Source: Helicostylum pulchrum
Taxonomy: Eukaryota; Mucoromycota; Mucoromycetes; Mucorales; Mucoraceae
Direction of reading: 5' to 3'
DNA: 64,000 nucleotides
Assembly (NCBI GenBank): GCA_025677825.1
Contig: JAIXMO010000047.1
Location: forward strand, 124,001 to 188,000
Made by a program: the position numbers and the translations under genes. The notes below the pieces were generated by a model. The model worked only from the letters and a program-made list of their open reading frames with translations, was not told the origin of the DNA and made no database searches. This document shows, one piece after another, positions 1-12,400 of this stretch (positions within the stretch are counted from its first letter, which is position 1; every line of letters begins with the position of its first letter).

Positions 1-2058
1 GAGTATCATTTTGTTGATATGAACGACCCTGATCGATATAAAAAACTTAAAGTAGCCAGAGCTTGTGACTTTTGTAGAAGGCGTAAATCAAAGTAAAAAA
101 ATTTATAAGCAAGAAAAAAATTTATTATTTATTTATTTTTATTTGTACATAATAGATGTGACATTGGTATTCCTGGCTCTGGTACATGTTCCAACTGTAA
201 AAAAGCAAATCATATATGCATATTTTCCCCTGCCAATACTTCTATTGTACCTGCATCTGTTCCTATGATACAGCAGCAACGACTACAAGAAAATGGAAAC
301 AATACCTTTATTTATCAATATCAAAACAAGTTTTCATTTTTCTCACTGAATCAAAAAGCTCAATGTGGGTTTGAGAAGGATAATGTTTATTCTAACGCCT
401 TATCTTTAACGATCGATCACTTGCCTGTATACTCAACTCAATTTGAACACGAATTATTTCAAGTTTATTTCACTCACGTTCATCCATTCTTTCCTATTTT
501 GGACAAGTACGATATATTACAGTCTCTAGGGTTTGATAGTTTACCTTGCTCATTAAGATGGGCTGCGATAGCAATCACTATATCCAACTTTACCAATATA
601 AACAAGTATGATTCAAATCAATATTATCAACATGCATTACACAAATTGGATCACACGCCTACACTCTATACTGTGCAAACACTTTTATTGTTATATAAAT
701 ATCAAGAGCTAAATACACCGGTTGGTATCCCTCTCTCCTCAGCTGCAATTGGTCATTTAAAACAAGCTCAATCTATACTATCTCAATGGAGTCCAAAAGA
801 TGAATTTGTTTGTCGTGCTAAATGGATTTTATTTATTATTTTGTCCATGAGTAACCCTGCTGATAAAAGAACCACTAATACCTTGGATTATTACTTTCCA
901 CCCAATAATCTACCTGCCCTCACTGATACAGAACAATATGATGAGATAGACGTCAATACAACTGACAATCTAATTCATTTATGCAACATCACCTCGATAT
1001 ATTCTCGAACCATGTCATTGATATCAGAAACTGATACGCTATTTTCAAACAAAAACAATCATACAAATGATTTTAATGAACTATCAAATGGATTAAAAGT
1101 TTGGAAAACAACATTGCCTGAACATATCGCTCGATTTTTCAATGACGATGCATCGATTTTATACGCCACTCAATCTCATATCCCAAAATCAACTTCTTTT
1201 ATCGCTTATCTTTGTTTAATTCACGATATACTTGATTTACTAATTTCTGCTAATCAACCAAACCAACACGACTTATCCAAGATGGCTTACTCAGTTTTCT
1301 TTAGAGCTCATCACTTTACCGTAGCAGACTTACAACCTTCTCGATTCTCTCGATTGGCTTCTATTCATGGTAGTCGTATTGTCTCGTTTGGTCTCACACT
1401 TGCTTTACAAGCTCAAGCCTACCACGATCGAAACAAAGAAACTGAAAAGTTCTCCGCTTATTTTTCAATCGCATATCAAATATTTGACCAAATACCTTTA
1501 TCTCCTCAACTCTATATGACCATCCAAGCATTCCAAACCCAAATGCAATCCAAGAAACAATTAGAACAGCATCAAGACTACGCATTGAATAATAATGCTG
1601 GTATACATGGTAGACTTGATAGTAATAGCAGTAGTGGTAGCAGTGGTAATTCTTCCAATGATACAACATCTTATTTTTACACCGCCATCACCACCACCAC
1701 GAATCCATCATCACTACAACAAACGAACGAATCAAACGGTTGGCAAAATTATCATAGTTCATATTCTACCAATAATAACAATTTTCATTCCTCTTGGAGT
1801 AATCCAACGTATTATTCACCACCACAAGAAGATATATATAGTATGCCAATGACACCTACTTGCGAACCAACAGAAATCAACCGGTTGGATATAAATACGC
1901 CGTCTTCTTTTTCAGCAATGGACTCTTATTTCCAACCACAGGTAAATGTATTTGAACCATCTGTTATGGTCTCGATGGGTCCTTCTGATTTCATTAATAG
2001 TTATCCTATTGAGCGTTCATACAACTCTAAAAGTTGTAATACAAGACCAACTGTTTAA
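1..2058 (+). CDS. Zn2Cys6 fungal transcription factor (5' end outside window)
   Basis: Exons 1-92 and 156-2058, joined across a 63-nt GT-AG intron. The splice restores a complete Gal4-type binuclear zinc cluster: C-x2-C-x6-C before and at the junction (ACDFCRRRKSK, then C), then x9-C-x2-C-x6-C (CSNCKKANHIC). This predicts a nuclear, DNA-binding regulator. After the cluster comes a helical region that looks like the fungal-specific transcription factor middle domain (for example VYFTHVHPFFPILDKYDI near residues 75-95 after the cluster). The C-terminal ~200 residues are rich in Ser, Asn, Gln, Thr and Tyr, as in activation domains. No start codon precedes the first visible codon, so the true N terminus probably lies left of the window. 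The target genes cannot be inferred. Confidence 0.88.
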
Positions 2059-2292
2059 AAACAAAAAATCCATTATGCACATATAAAAAAAAAATGCCTC
2101 AATCGTTTCACTTCCTCCCTTTTCTCTCTCTCTCGTATCGTACATATTTTATTTGTATATTATCATATCATGTCATTATTATGCTACTTTTTTTTTAAAA
2201 AAAGATAAAATAAAAAAATAAATCTATGACTATTTTTTTTCTTCTGTACTTGAAACTAGACCTGCTTCACTCTTCTTTTCTTTATAACACAC

Positions 2293-2784
2293 ATGAAAAG
2301 AGCAACTTCTAAAGACGAAGACGATATCTATAGTGATTCTCTTAAACGACCTAAAATGCAATCACTCTTTGAAGGATTAAGTTTATCCGGTAATTCAAAA
2401 AGCTTATTTCAAGTATTACTATTTTTAATTTTCTAGTTGTCAGATGAAGGACCACATATCAATGAGAATAATGGATCTGATATTATAGAAGAAAACCAAA
2501 GTGAAACGGAGCTTGAGCGTACATCTTCTCCTACTAATAGTGATGCCATCTTATCAGAATTTGATCTTTCTTTTGGTACCATTTACTCGGAAGAAGAAGT
2601 GGACGAAGAAGGTGACGAAGAAGACGGTCAAGAAGACGATCAAGACGCTGAAGATGCTGAAATAAGCGATTTTTATTTTAGCGACGATAGCGATGAGGGA
2701 AATCTAGGTTTTCATGTCTTTGACTTTGACATTGAGGTCTTTCTTCTAAATCTACTTACCACAAGCATGGGAATTAATGAATGA
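2293..2784 (+). CDS. Small acidic protein, unknown function
   Basis: Proposed exons 2293-2389 and 2444-2784, with a 54-nt intron (donor GTAATT, acceptor TTGTCAG) that restores frame. This gives a protein of about 145 residues. The N terminus is Lys/Arg/Asp-mixed (MKRATSKDEDD, with LKRPK as a possible nuclear signal). The middle is strongly acidic (EEEVDEEGDEEDGQEDD) and Ser-rich. The last 25 residues are hydrophobic. I do not recognise a family. The acidic tract and KR-rich start would fit a nuclear or chromatin-associated protein, but that is inference. The start ATG lies just downstream of a pyrimidine-rich stretch. The 3' end could hold one more small intron that I did not detect. Confidence 0.55.
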
Positions 2785-2896
2785 ATAAAGCGCTTTTGAA
2801 TGTCATTTTTTTTTATATTAAATTTTTTTTTTTATTCACATGTAGCAAAGCAGAAAAAAAATGATGAAATGGGGGGAGGGGGGTTATATTGTTAAA

Positions 2897-5777
2897 TTAC
2901 TTTTGATGTCTTTCAATGTCTTTTGAAGTCCATAAGGAAACACCTGTTTGATTTGATTCATAGGGTTGAGCCATTGATCTCAAGAACTTTTTAGCAATAA
3001 CTAAAGACATGTCAGTAGACAAGTTTGTAGAAGCATCAGTTACATATTGATTAATCCATTTAGGCAATTTAGCTCTTTTATCAGCTCTTGCAAATCTCTG
3101 TTTCATTATACACATATTAGTCCTCAACTCTTTTTTTTTTAAACGTACAAAAAATATTACCTTATCGGCAAACACCATAAGACCATAATCAGTCTTACCT
3201 CTCAACACTCTTCCAACACATTGAGCAGCATGGCGCATAGCATCAAAGGTCAAGAAATCGTTTTCTCTAATATGCAAATTATCACGAAGATATTCCAAAC
3301 GAGCCTTCAAGATACGCGATTCAGTATACTGATAAGGGATTCCAAACATAATAACGGCTCTACCATAATTGTGATCAAAATCAATACCTTCTGAAACTTT
3401 ACCTCTTGCAACCGACAACAAAATGGCTCCTCTACCATTATCACACGCCTTTCTATAATTTGCCAACGCTAAACTTGTTTCTGCAGCATCTGGTGTCTCT
3501 ACAAAGATCAATTTATATTTCCATGCTTCGTTCAAGATACCCATATCATTCCACATCGATACAATGGATTCCATATAGAGATAGCTAGGAAAGAAACATA
3601 CAACTCCATCAGGTACAATCTTTGCAAACTCTACCATAATTTGTCCGAAATTACGAACCACAGCAGGATCATTACGTACTTCAAATTTGGAACTGATTGC
3701 AACTTGATCCGAGCCTCTGGTGATAACCATAGGTAAGAAACAGTTTCGAGACAAGGTCATGGAATAACTTTCTTGTACCACAGCTTGGAAATTAAGCATC
3801 TTGGAGTACATATCAAGTGGTGATAACGTACCAGATGTAATAACAACAGTGCTGAATCTATCAAATACTGGCTTTATAGCTATAGAAGCGTCTAAACATC
3901 TATATGCACTTGTAAATAAAAATACCCCCATCTTTTTTTTAAAAAAAACAATGAACTTACGTGAAATGTAAAACAGGATTTGGAATAGTTGCAGTTTCAG
4001 TTTCAAACGGTTCTAAAATCAGTAAAAATCCTTTATCATAAGTAGAAGTTAATGTCGCAAAGGAAGCAACTTTTTGTAAACTTGAAAAGTTTTCCAAATC
4101 ACTTAATTCTAATGTTCGAACTAGACTAGCAAGACGCTCTGCACAGAATCGAAGAGGTTTTCTTTCAATGTATGTGACATCCTTTAAATGTTGTAAAAAG
4201 GAAGCTGGTGTTTCAGCTACTACATGCATAACACGAAGACGAGTCTATCATTCTTTGTATTAGTTTACTTTCCTTTTTTTTTTTTACCTCCTTCCGTATA
4301 TACATATTACCTTTAAATATTCAATAAATCTTCTCAAGAAAGCTACAAAATGTTCTGCTCTTCTAATATTACCAGGCACAGCCTCTTTTAATAAATCGTC
4401 AGGTAAAATAGGACTAGCCATGTATGTATCCTCGTTTCTAGCAGCATTTGCATCTCGCAAACCTTCCACTAACTTTGTATACTCGTTTTTTAATCGTTGG
4501 GCGTCTGTTTTTTTAATTCTAAAAAGCAAATAACAGTTGGTGACCTTTTTTTTTGGGTTTTAGTTTTATATACACTCACTCATCGATTCTATCGGCTAAT
4601 ATGCCTACACTTCTTGCACTAGCATCTAACATGGGTCTGGTAAGATCAATACTAAGTGCTTCAATACAAACATTATCGATATTATGTGCTTCATCAAATA
4701 CTACAATACAATCTCTCGATAATTCTCTAGACACTAATTCTGCTACTTTTGGATCCAACATATAATGGTACGAGTAAATAACTACGTTAGCAAATGGAAT
4801 CTAATTGGAGAAAATGAATTAAAATCTTTTTAAAATTCATGCAAAAAAAAAGGGGGAGTTGTCTGAAATACTTTACTGCTCGTCGCACAAGGTAATATGG
4901 ACAATATGACATATTTTTGCCATATGTTTTAAGATCGTCTAATGTATATACACCATTGGGAATAGGATTGGGAGAATTAGCAGCTTCCAAATTCTAAATA
5001 CATATATATTAATAACATAAATTTATACCTCTGCATATAAAAAAAAAGTTACCTCGTAAAAGTTACATAATTGTACTTGATCATCTACTTCCATTGCATC
5101 ATCGTCTTGTACAGACGCTTTTGATTTTGCAGCTTTTGCACGTACCCAACTAGCTGTCAAATTTCTACACTTTGAATCCACCACTTTACCCTTCTTTTCT
5201 TTCGCTACCGTAGGATTTAAACACAAGTTTTTACGAGATGTTAATCCAACACCAAAGAAATCTTCCACCAAACCACTTTTTCTTCTATAATCCATCAAGT
5301 TTTTTAATTCGGCTAATGCTTTATCAATTTCTGGTACTGTACGCGAACAATAAATGAATTTTCTGTGTTGTTCTGGATATTGCTGCGTAAAAAAAAAAGA
5401 AACTGAGTTGATATATAGCGACTTCAAAAAAATAGCTAAATACATACCATTTGGTAAGCGACAATCAGAGATAATAAAGAGATTGTTTTGCCTGTACCAG
5501 AAGGCATTTCTAATACGCAATGACCCTAAAGAATTAGTTAAATACGTGTTTTATTATATATATATAAAGGTGAGATCTGTTCTTGTAGAAAAAATTCTAA
5601 CTGTACCTGTGCATCAAGCGACTTTTTTAAATCGCACATGTACTGGTACTGTTCCGGGTATATCTTGTCATAAGGAAAATGAATAACTAGATCGTCAATG
5701 GTGAAACTACATGAAGCGACATTAATAACTCTTTTTTTTACAGCAAAGATAAAACGAAAAGGGCTTATTTACATCAT
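2897..5777 (-). CDS. RAD3: TFIIH 5'-3' DNA helicase XPD/Rad3
   Basis: ATP-dependent, iron-sulphur DNA helicase of TFIIH, which opens DNA in nucleotide excision repair and supports RNA polymerase II initiation. Ten exons on the minus strand: 5777-5773, 5706-5607, 5525-5448, 5382-5053, 4993-4877, 4800-4580, 4518-4311, 4244-3961, 3899-3161 and 3097-2897. They join in frame to 760 residues, the usual length of the family. Visible motifs are Walker [13 protein letters not shown] box [23 protein letters not shown] and QCVGRVLRG. The four Fe-S cysteines are present (contexts [25 protein letters not shown]). The first exon is only ATGAT. It was chosen because splicing gives the conserved N terminus M-x-F-x-IDDL. 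No inactivating change is seen. Confidence 0.95.
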
Positions 5778-5973
5778 ATTCAGAAATAAAAAAATACAAG
5801 AGATAAAAAGAGTACTTTTGAAAAAGTATTCTTTTTGTTCTTAAATCTCAAATAAGCAGTCAAAACTATTCAAATCTTACAAATACATTCCTTCTTCCTA
5901 TAAACTATCTTTTCTGGTGCTGAAGAACATCTATGATTTAATTTCGACAAGATACAAGTCTTATAATACGATA

Positions 5974-6273
5974 ATGTCTCAATATACGGAAGCGCTTCGT
6001 TTATGAGGCATTACGAAGTGATTGTTATAATGCTGCTACGGGTCAGTGTCGTAATCAATTGTAAAAGCTAGCACGAAACGCATATACAAAATTAAAATAA
6101 GACAGTTATTACTTTATCAAAGTGAAGACCGAATACTTATTGAAAACGCTCATTTTTTCTCGATACTGTTTGGGATGGTCGCCTCCCCTTCTGTAACAGC
6201 TACGTATAAACCACTGACAAATAGCTTAAACGAATACAATTCGGCTTTGTCGCCTATTTTTCATTCTAATTAA
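5974..6273 (+). pseudogene. Decayed small gene, unknown family
   Basis: A 300-bp stretch reads as protein only if the frame is changed twice. It opens with ATG in one frame (MSQYTEALR). It then continues in another frame (YEALRSDCYNAATGQCRNQL), hits a TAA at 6062-6064, goes on (KLARNAYTK), and shifts again near 6095 to an open stretch ending in TAA at 6271-6273 (QLLLYQSEDRILIENAHFF...IFHSN). No GT-AG intron explains the breaks. The helical, Leu/Tyr-rich composition suggests a small alpha-helical protein, but I do not recognise the family. It converges on another broken gene at 6310-7500. Sequence error is an alternative explanation, though the neighbouring long genes are intact. Confidence 0.4.
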
Positions 6274-6309
6274 TAAATGTTTTTTTTATGGTTATTATAA
6301 AAAATGTAT

Positions 6310-7500
6310 TTATTTACCCATGATTTGTAAAGCAGGAGCTACTACCTTCAAATGATCTTCGCTGCTTTCGTTAAGCAAGCGGCCAAGAACATACTTGGAC
6401 CCAACTAAGAGCTTTACTTGGCCACCTGCTTCCTTCGATATTGGAGCATTCATTCTGGCCATCTCCATATCAGTCGTGTCCGCTTCTTTTTTTCTTCTTT
6501 TTTGTTTGTAAGGGAGCCGAAATTCCGTTTTTTTTTTTTATAGAATCACTTTCGTCTGATCGGCTACTTTTCATTTCCTCCTTATACCCTCGAGCAAGAG
6601 CATCACGAATATCAGACGTGGCAAGCTAAGTTATATCGTTAGTAAATCAAACATATTAATTTATATTTATTTACCTTTTCGATTCTTTTATGATATTTAT
6701 TACAAATTGATGACCAACCTTCTTCAGTATTATCAACCAAGTCTTCAAAGGAGTCGTTTGTAGACATTCAATTCGTATGATAGTGATACAGTTGGGAGAC
6801 CAGCAGAAAGTTCACTCAAGATTTGAAACCATTCGATATGTGTTACAAAGTCTGGTTTAACTTCATCAGGGTTTATAGAAAAATTAAAATTAAGCATCAT
6901 TTGTTCTTTAATTGTAAGCGTTTCCTTTGCTTCGGCTTTCGCTTCAATTCTTCCTCTTTCCTGAAAGAATACTTTCGAGATATTCACTTCAGCATCAAGA
7001 TACCAACACTTAAATACTCGATCATTCATGCCTGGTTCGTGCTTGTCAATAATTCCAGGACCAACAGGACAATCAAATTTATACGTCTTTGGCAGTGTTT
7101 CAAAAAATTTAGCATATCCAGTAGAGTTAACATCTGAGTATTCAGACTCATCGGTACTCTAGGAATAAACAAGAGTTAATACTTTATACATAACGCAGTG
7201 GATTAATAATTTACCTCACTATTCGATCTGTGGAAGCTTTGAGGAAGTTGGTTCTACAAAATAAGTAAAATTTCAGTCAATAATAATACTTTGCCTACTA
7301 ATTTCATATTGCTTATACCAGCTTCCTCTTGTTCTTTATCTTATAATATACATTTGTATTTTTTTTTGCGAAGCGGAATCTAAAGGCCGCCTTTTTTTTT
7401 TTTTCATCACCTTCAACAATCAACCGAGGACCGAGGTTGACTGTTCTATCCCCTTGAAGAGGGGATCTTATCAGAATTTATTCTCGCCTCTAAACCTGCA
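6310..7500 (-). pseudogene. Frameshifted gene remnant, unknown family
   Basis: Several minus-strand segments look coding but sit in different frames. From 5' to 3': a stretch near 7350-7480 (LGPRLIVEGDEKKKRRPLD); an exon near 7200-7260 ending in a good donor; a long block 7160-6750 (for example YAKFFETLPKTYKFDCPVG, then FQERGRIEAKAEAKETL); a shifted block from 6767 (MSTNDSFEDLVDNTEEGWSS); and a final block ending at 6310 (QVKLLVGSKYVLGRLLNES...MGK). Canonical introns account for some gaps. The change after the SYELN block near 6770 and another in an A-rich run near 6490-6510 look like frameshifts. The family was not recognised. It may be a lineage-specific repeated gene or a mobile-element-derived gene. 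Confidence 0.4.
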
Positions 7501-8279
7501 GAGCGACACTGATTTGCGAATGTAGCAAGCGAAAATACTAAAAAGAACAGAGTAAGAATGAAGAATATAGGATATAGTTAAGGTCCTTTAAAAGGTGTTT
7601 ATATATATATAAAAACTTACTGGTATACATAATGAAGAAAACTGATTTACTAAAAAAGAAAAGAAAAATCGAATAAAGAAATAGGCTGATAAAATAGACG
7701 ATCTATTCAACCATTTTTATACGCGTTTGAAACTTGTAGTTAGTCACAACTTATTTTAGTTAGCAAGAAAGAAGGACTTACCTAAAATGATAGACTGCAA
7801 ATTGTGATTGTTGCGGCACAAATAAACGTCAACTTGATTGCCTCTAATACGTCAGATTAACAACCAAAAAATGCATACTCATCTTAGACAATAAAAGGGT
7901 CGACCGAATTTATTTTAATGAATAGCCAATGGGCGTATAGTTTTTCTGTATGTCTTCTCCTGATAATGCTACACTATATAGCTGGTTATTCGTCTCGATT
8001 ACAGGCTACGAATGCAGATATTATTATAAAAGATACGCTGTTTATTTAATTTGTAGATGGAAAAAAAATGAGCATAGTTAATACTTAGCCATATGTCCTT
8101 TACTTTGATACGACAGCAACTTCCTGTTTAATTCTATACATGTGTTTTATGCTAGCTTTTGCAACTGGTCAGTTTCCTTCCAAATAATTAATTTTATCGT
8201 GACTTCAATCCCCATGAAAATATTTTCTTTTTTCGTTTTTGCTTAAATCTCTTTTTTACTTTATTTAAAAACATTAACC
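7501..8279. other. Intergenic, no gene seen
   Basis: AT-rich spacer upstream of the snRNP protein gene. I see no open frame with coding character and no tRNA-like B box. A stretch near 7690-7780 resembles one near 20150-20240 (TGATAAAATAG, then TCTATT and ACGCGT), which suggests an old dispersed repeat. Confidence 0.4.
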
Positions 8280-9316
8280 ATGGCACAGATTCCACAAGGA
8301 GCTCCTTTTATCGCAGGTGCACCACTGCCACCTTTCCCTGTAGGTTATATGCCTCCAGCAACCGGCGCACCTCCATTTGCCGTCAATGCACCTCCACCTA
8401 CTCAGCCTACCATGGTCAATGGAATTCCAGTCGCCAAACAACCTCTTAACACAACTCCCAGTCGAACTGTTTACGTCAGTAACCTTAATGAAAAAGTTAA
8501 ATTAGATGGTAAAACAACACGTTTAAAAAAAACCATCAATATTATATGTTTAACGCTCTTTTTTTTTCTCTATAGTTTTAAAGAATTCATTACGTACATT
8601 ATTTAAACAATTCGGCAACGTATTAGATGTTATTGCTCACCAAAATATTCGTATGCGTGGACAAGCTTTTGTCGCGTTTCCTGATGAGGAAAGTGCAGAA
8701 AAAGCGATTAAAGAATTACAACACTTTGTACTTTATGATAAGCCTATGGTCCTTCAATTTGCTCGTAATAAATCCGATGTTCATGCCAAAACAGATGGCG
8801 ATTTTGAAGAGCATCGTAAACAACGTTTAGTAAAGAAAGGTATAAGAGAAAGACTTTTTATTTTATATATATATATTAACGCTTTACGTAATTATAGAGG
8901 AAGTATCCAAGTTACCTCTTCCTGGATCTCATAAACCTACCTTCAAAGCCAGTAGACCTCAAACAAGTAAAATTAATTATGCCTCCCAAACTTTTAACAT
9001 ACAGCTAACCAATTTTTATTTTATTTTAGATGCACCTTCACACTTTAATCCTACTGCCAACATTCCTGATGAATACTTACCTCCTAACAATATTCTCTTC
9101 TTACAGAGATTACCCGAAACCATCACTCAACAACAACTTGTCGAACTCTTCCAACGTTATCCTGGTTTCAAGGAAGTTCGTATGATTCCTACCAAGAAAT
9201 CAATTGCATTTGTCGAATATGACAACGAACTTCAATCCGCTGTTGCACGAAGTGAATTATCTGGACATTCATTTGGCCCTGATCAAGAAATGAAGGTTAC
9301 TTTTGCAAGAAAATAA
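8280..9316 (+). CDS. U1A/U2B''-type snRNP RNA-binding protein
   Basis: Spliceosomal RNA-binding protein that binds stem-loops of U1 and/or U2 snRNA through paired RRM domains. Exons 8280-8508, 8576-8839, 8898-8966 and 9030-9316 join in frame to 282 residues. There is a Pro/Ala-rich N terminus of about 60 residues. RRM1 follows (residues ~62-145), with RNP2 VYVSNL, the diagnostic NLNEK motif and RNP1 RGQAFVAF, then YDKPM as in U1A. A charged linker leads to RRM2 (about residues 205-282), with LFLQRLP, IAFVEYD and the terminal VTFARK. Family length is matched. U1A and U2B'' are often one protein in fungi, and I cannot tell which role dominates. It is convergent with the giant gene at 9500, with 183 bp between stops. 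Confidence 0.93.
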
Positions 9317-9499
9317 TTGCTATATTTTTTTTTGCTTGTTTTATATATATAATTGAACATTGGCACAGCGTACTTTCCCCCTCCTCGTTTTTTTTTTTTT
9401 CATGTATTATAGAATTTTATTGTTTGAAAAATAAATGCTTTTTTAAAAATAAAAAAAAATAAAAAAAGAAAAAAAGATTGGAAAAAAAAAACTAATATA

Positions 9500-12400
9500 C
9501 TACAAATCCCAAACAATCTCAGTAACATACATTGAAACAGTTTGTCTAGATTCGCCTAAAGCATCCAAATCATCTACATGAATCTTCAATTGACCAGGCA
9601 TGCTTTCTTTTGGATTGGAAATAGCGACAGAAAGAGTTAATGTTCCACCAGGTTCAATCACCCCAGTACCATCTTGCTCGAGTTGAGATATCATTACAAT
9701 TTCATGAGCAGGGAATTCAGCAGGACCTTCTACAGTCACCTTAAATCGAAGCGGTACCTTGGTAGCATGATTGACAATAGTCAACAATCGACTTTCAGGC
9801 ATACAAGCCGAATCCATCAAATCCGTACCACTTTCACTATCTTGATAATAAGTCACCAATTTGAAATCCAGTCTACGTTCACTTAATGCAAAAGTGGCTG
9901 TTTCTTCTAAAACACATCGAATCGGAATTGTTTCTCTAACACGCGTTTTACCTTCCTCGTCTTCTTCCTCTATGGGAGACGTAGTAACCCATAAATTAGC
10001 CATGATAATACCAGCAAGATCAGTGAACTCTGCTCTATTTCTTGGTAGACGAGATGCTTCATTAGGAGACGCTCTTACTCTTACTTCAATACTTCCTTGA
10101 GGCCCAATAGCAATATCACCCTTGAGAGGAGAATTTGTATACCTTGACAACACATCCAAGTTAACATAAGGTTCCAATTCAGGCGTAATATCAGCACCAA
10201 TTTCAAACCGTAAATCATCATCTGTCTTATTATGAATCACAAACCAGTTATCACAGGGAGCATTTTGTACAGCAATCGGATGATGTAACGTAGGCAACAC
10301 CAACTCACCATCACTCGACAACCTTTCAAAGCGTAATTCAAACACTGTCATCAACGCCTTCAAATGTAAATGCATCGTATTGGAATTATTTCTTAAATTA
10401 TCAATTCGAATATTAAATCTATGCAAACCAGAAGTTTGATCAGGCATTTCCTTGGAATTTAATAAACCTTCTACGCGCTGCGTCTTTCGAGAAGGAATAT
10501 AAAATAACTTTTGTTTGACTGCAACACCGTTACGATCCAAAGGAGTGAAATCAATAAAGTTGGGTGCATGGATTTCATAAGCAGCTGGAACATCGGCCAA
10601 ATTTCTAATTTGAAATTCAAATCGAACAGGTTTATAAGAAGTACTGTGTCCAATCTTTCCTAAATCAATTCTATCCACAGCTAATTCAGTACGAGATACA
10701 CAGAACAGCGCTTCCAATTCAATAGCAAGTACTTCGATACTTTGACGAGCATCGTACAATACTAACATACCCTTGAGTGACCCACTACGACCTTGAAGTG
10801 CTAAAGCTCTACCATCTTCATCCAATTTTTCTGCAGAGGGACTGTGTAAACGTACACGAATACGTTGACCGGGTTGTAAAGAAAGCTGACCACTTCTTTG
10901 AGAAAACAAACCTTCAGCATAATCCACTTGAATTGATTTAATCTTTTCTTCATCCACCGCAAACTTAGCCGTAATATCTACATCACTCATCGCCACAAGT
11001 TGCATGGGTTGACCAGACGTATTAGAGACATCAATCTCTCGAACATATAAACGAGTAGCATCTTGTTCCGGTAAATCCATCAACTGTAAGACGGTTTCTT
11101 CTTCGTTATCTTGAGGAGGAGCAGGAGAGATATAAATACTTTCCCAACGAATCATAGGTAAAGGATCTGCTTCACGATGATCAGTTTGATCATTATCATC
11201 GACATGGTACTGCTGAGACGTTTGTGAACTACCCAATATCTTTTTAGAAGGTAAAGACCAAGCATCTAATTTCTTACAATCTACAAACAAGCGAACATCA
11301 ATGACAAATACTTCTTGACTATTTCTCTTATTGGTCACAATCAATTTTTCGTTCAAGAGGCCATAACGATAAGCATTGATACGGAACGTGATTTGAGTTA
11401 AAGAGGAAGTAACCACTGACCCCAAGTCATCATAAGAGCCACGACGATCGTCATGTACACCAAGTGAACCACTAACACTATCATTTATAGAATCCGTTGT
11501 ACTATTCTTACGACTCTTATCTCCTGGAAATTCCATATCACTATCTCTAGTAGATTTAGTTCCACGCCATCCATTCAAAGTACCGCCGCGACGATCCAAT
11601 TCAATATTACCACTAGCACACTCCACTTCATAATCCAAAGGCAATTCACCAGACTTGTTTTTAATTGTAAACGCACCATAAAATTCCTTTTGAAGTAAAT
11701 CAGTATAACCCAAATTAATCACACGATCAGAAACTTCTAAATGAGATTGACCAATAATCGAAGTAAACTTGACAGTTTGTGTCAACATTAATAACATTTC
11801 TTCCTCGTCTTCCTCTTTCTTTTCATATGTATCCTTTTGATATACAGAGAATTTAATACCACCAACAAGTTTACGACACTCGTCTTCAGAATTACCAAGG
11901 TATCCAGTTAAAAGATTGGGCTGAACCGCTACCCATACAGTGGTCATGCCACCACGCTTCAAAGGTATCATCTCCACAAGGCCTCTTTCACCTGCTTCAT
12001 CCTTAAAGATAAGTACCTGGTGCGATAAATTACTTTGACAGGTAATAAACGTATCTTGACCAGATGTATTTTCAACCAATAACGGTGTCACTTGAGAGTA
12101 TTTGGTGCCTGGATCAACATACGAGAACCCAAGATCGAGTATACCATTATCTTCATCCGCAAGTGAAGGGAATTCTAAGTATTGATTACAATGAGCCAAA
12201 TATTGAATGGTAAAAGGTTGAAGTGTACCCGTTCGTTTATTCTTGAGAGAAAACGTACTAAGGTATTTACCAGGTTGCGTAGGACAAATACCATATCGAA
12301 TCTTTTTTGTTTCTCTTGGCAGTAATTGTCTAGAAGAATCGCTGGATGCATCAAAGTCAAACACAGGCGGTTGATCCTTCGACACCAAATCAAATTCAAT

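Noticed and set aside
6310..7500. Poor sequence quality as the cause of all frameshifts
   Set aside because: Very long neighbouring frames (7.9 kb, 4.0 kb and 4.3 kb) are unbroken, so clustered frameshifts in a few loci more likely reflect real decay. The single A10 run remains ambiguous.
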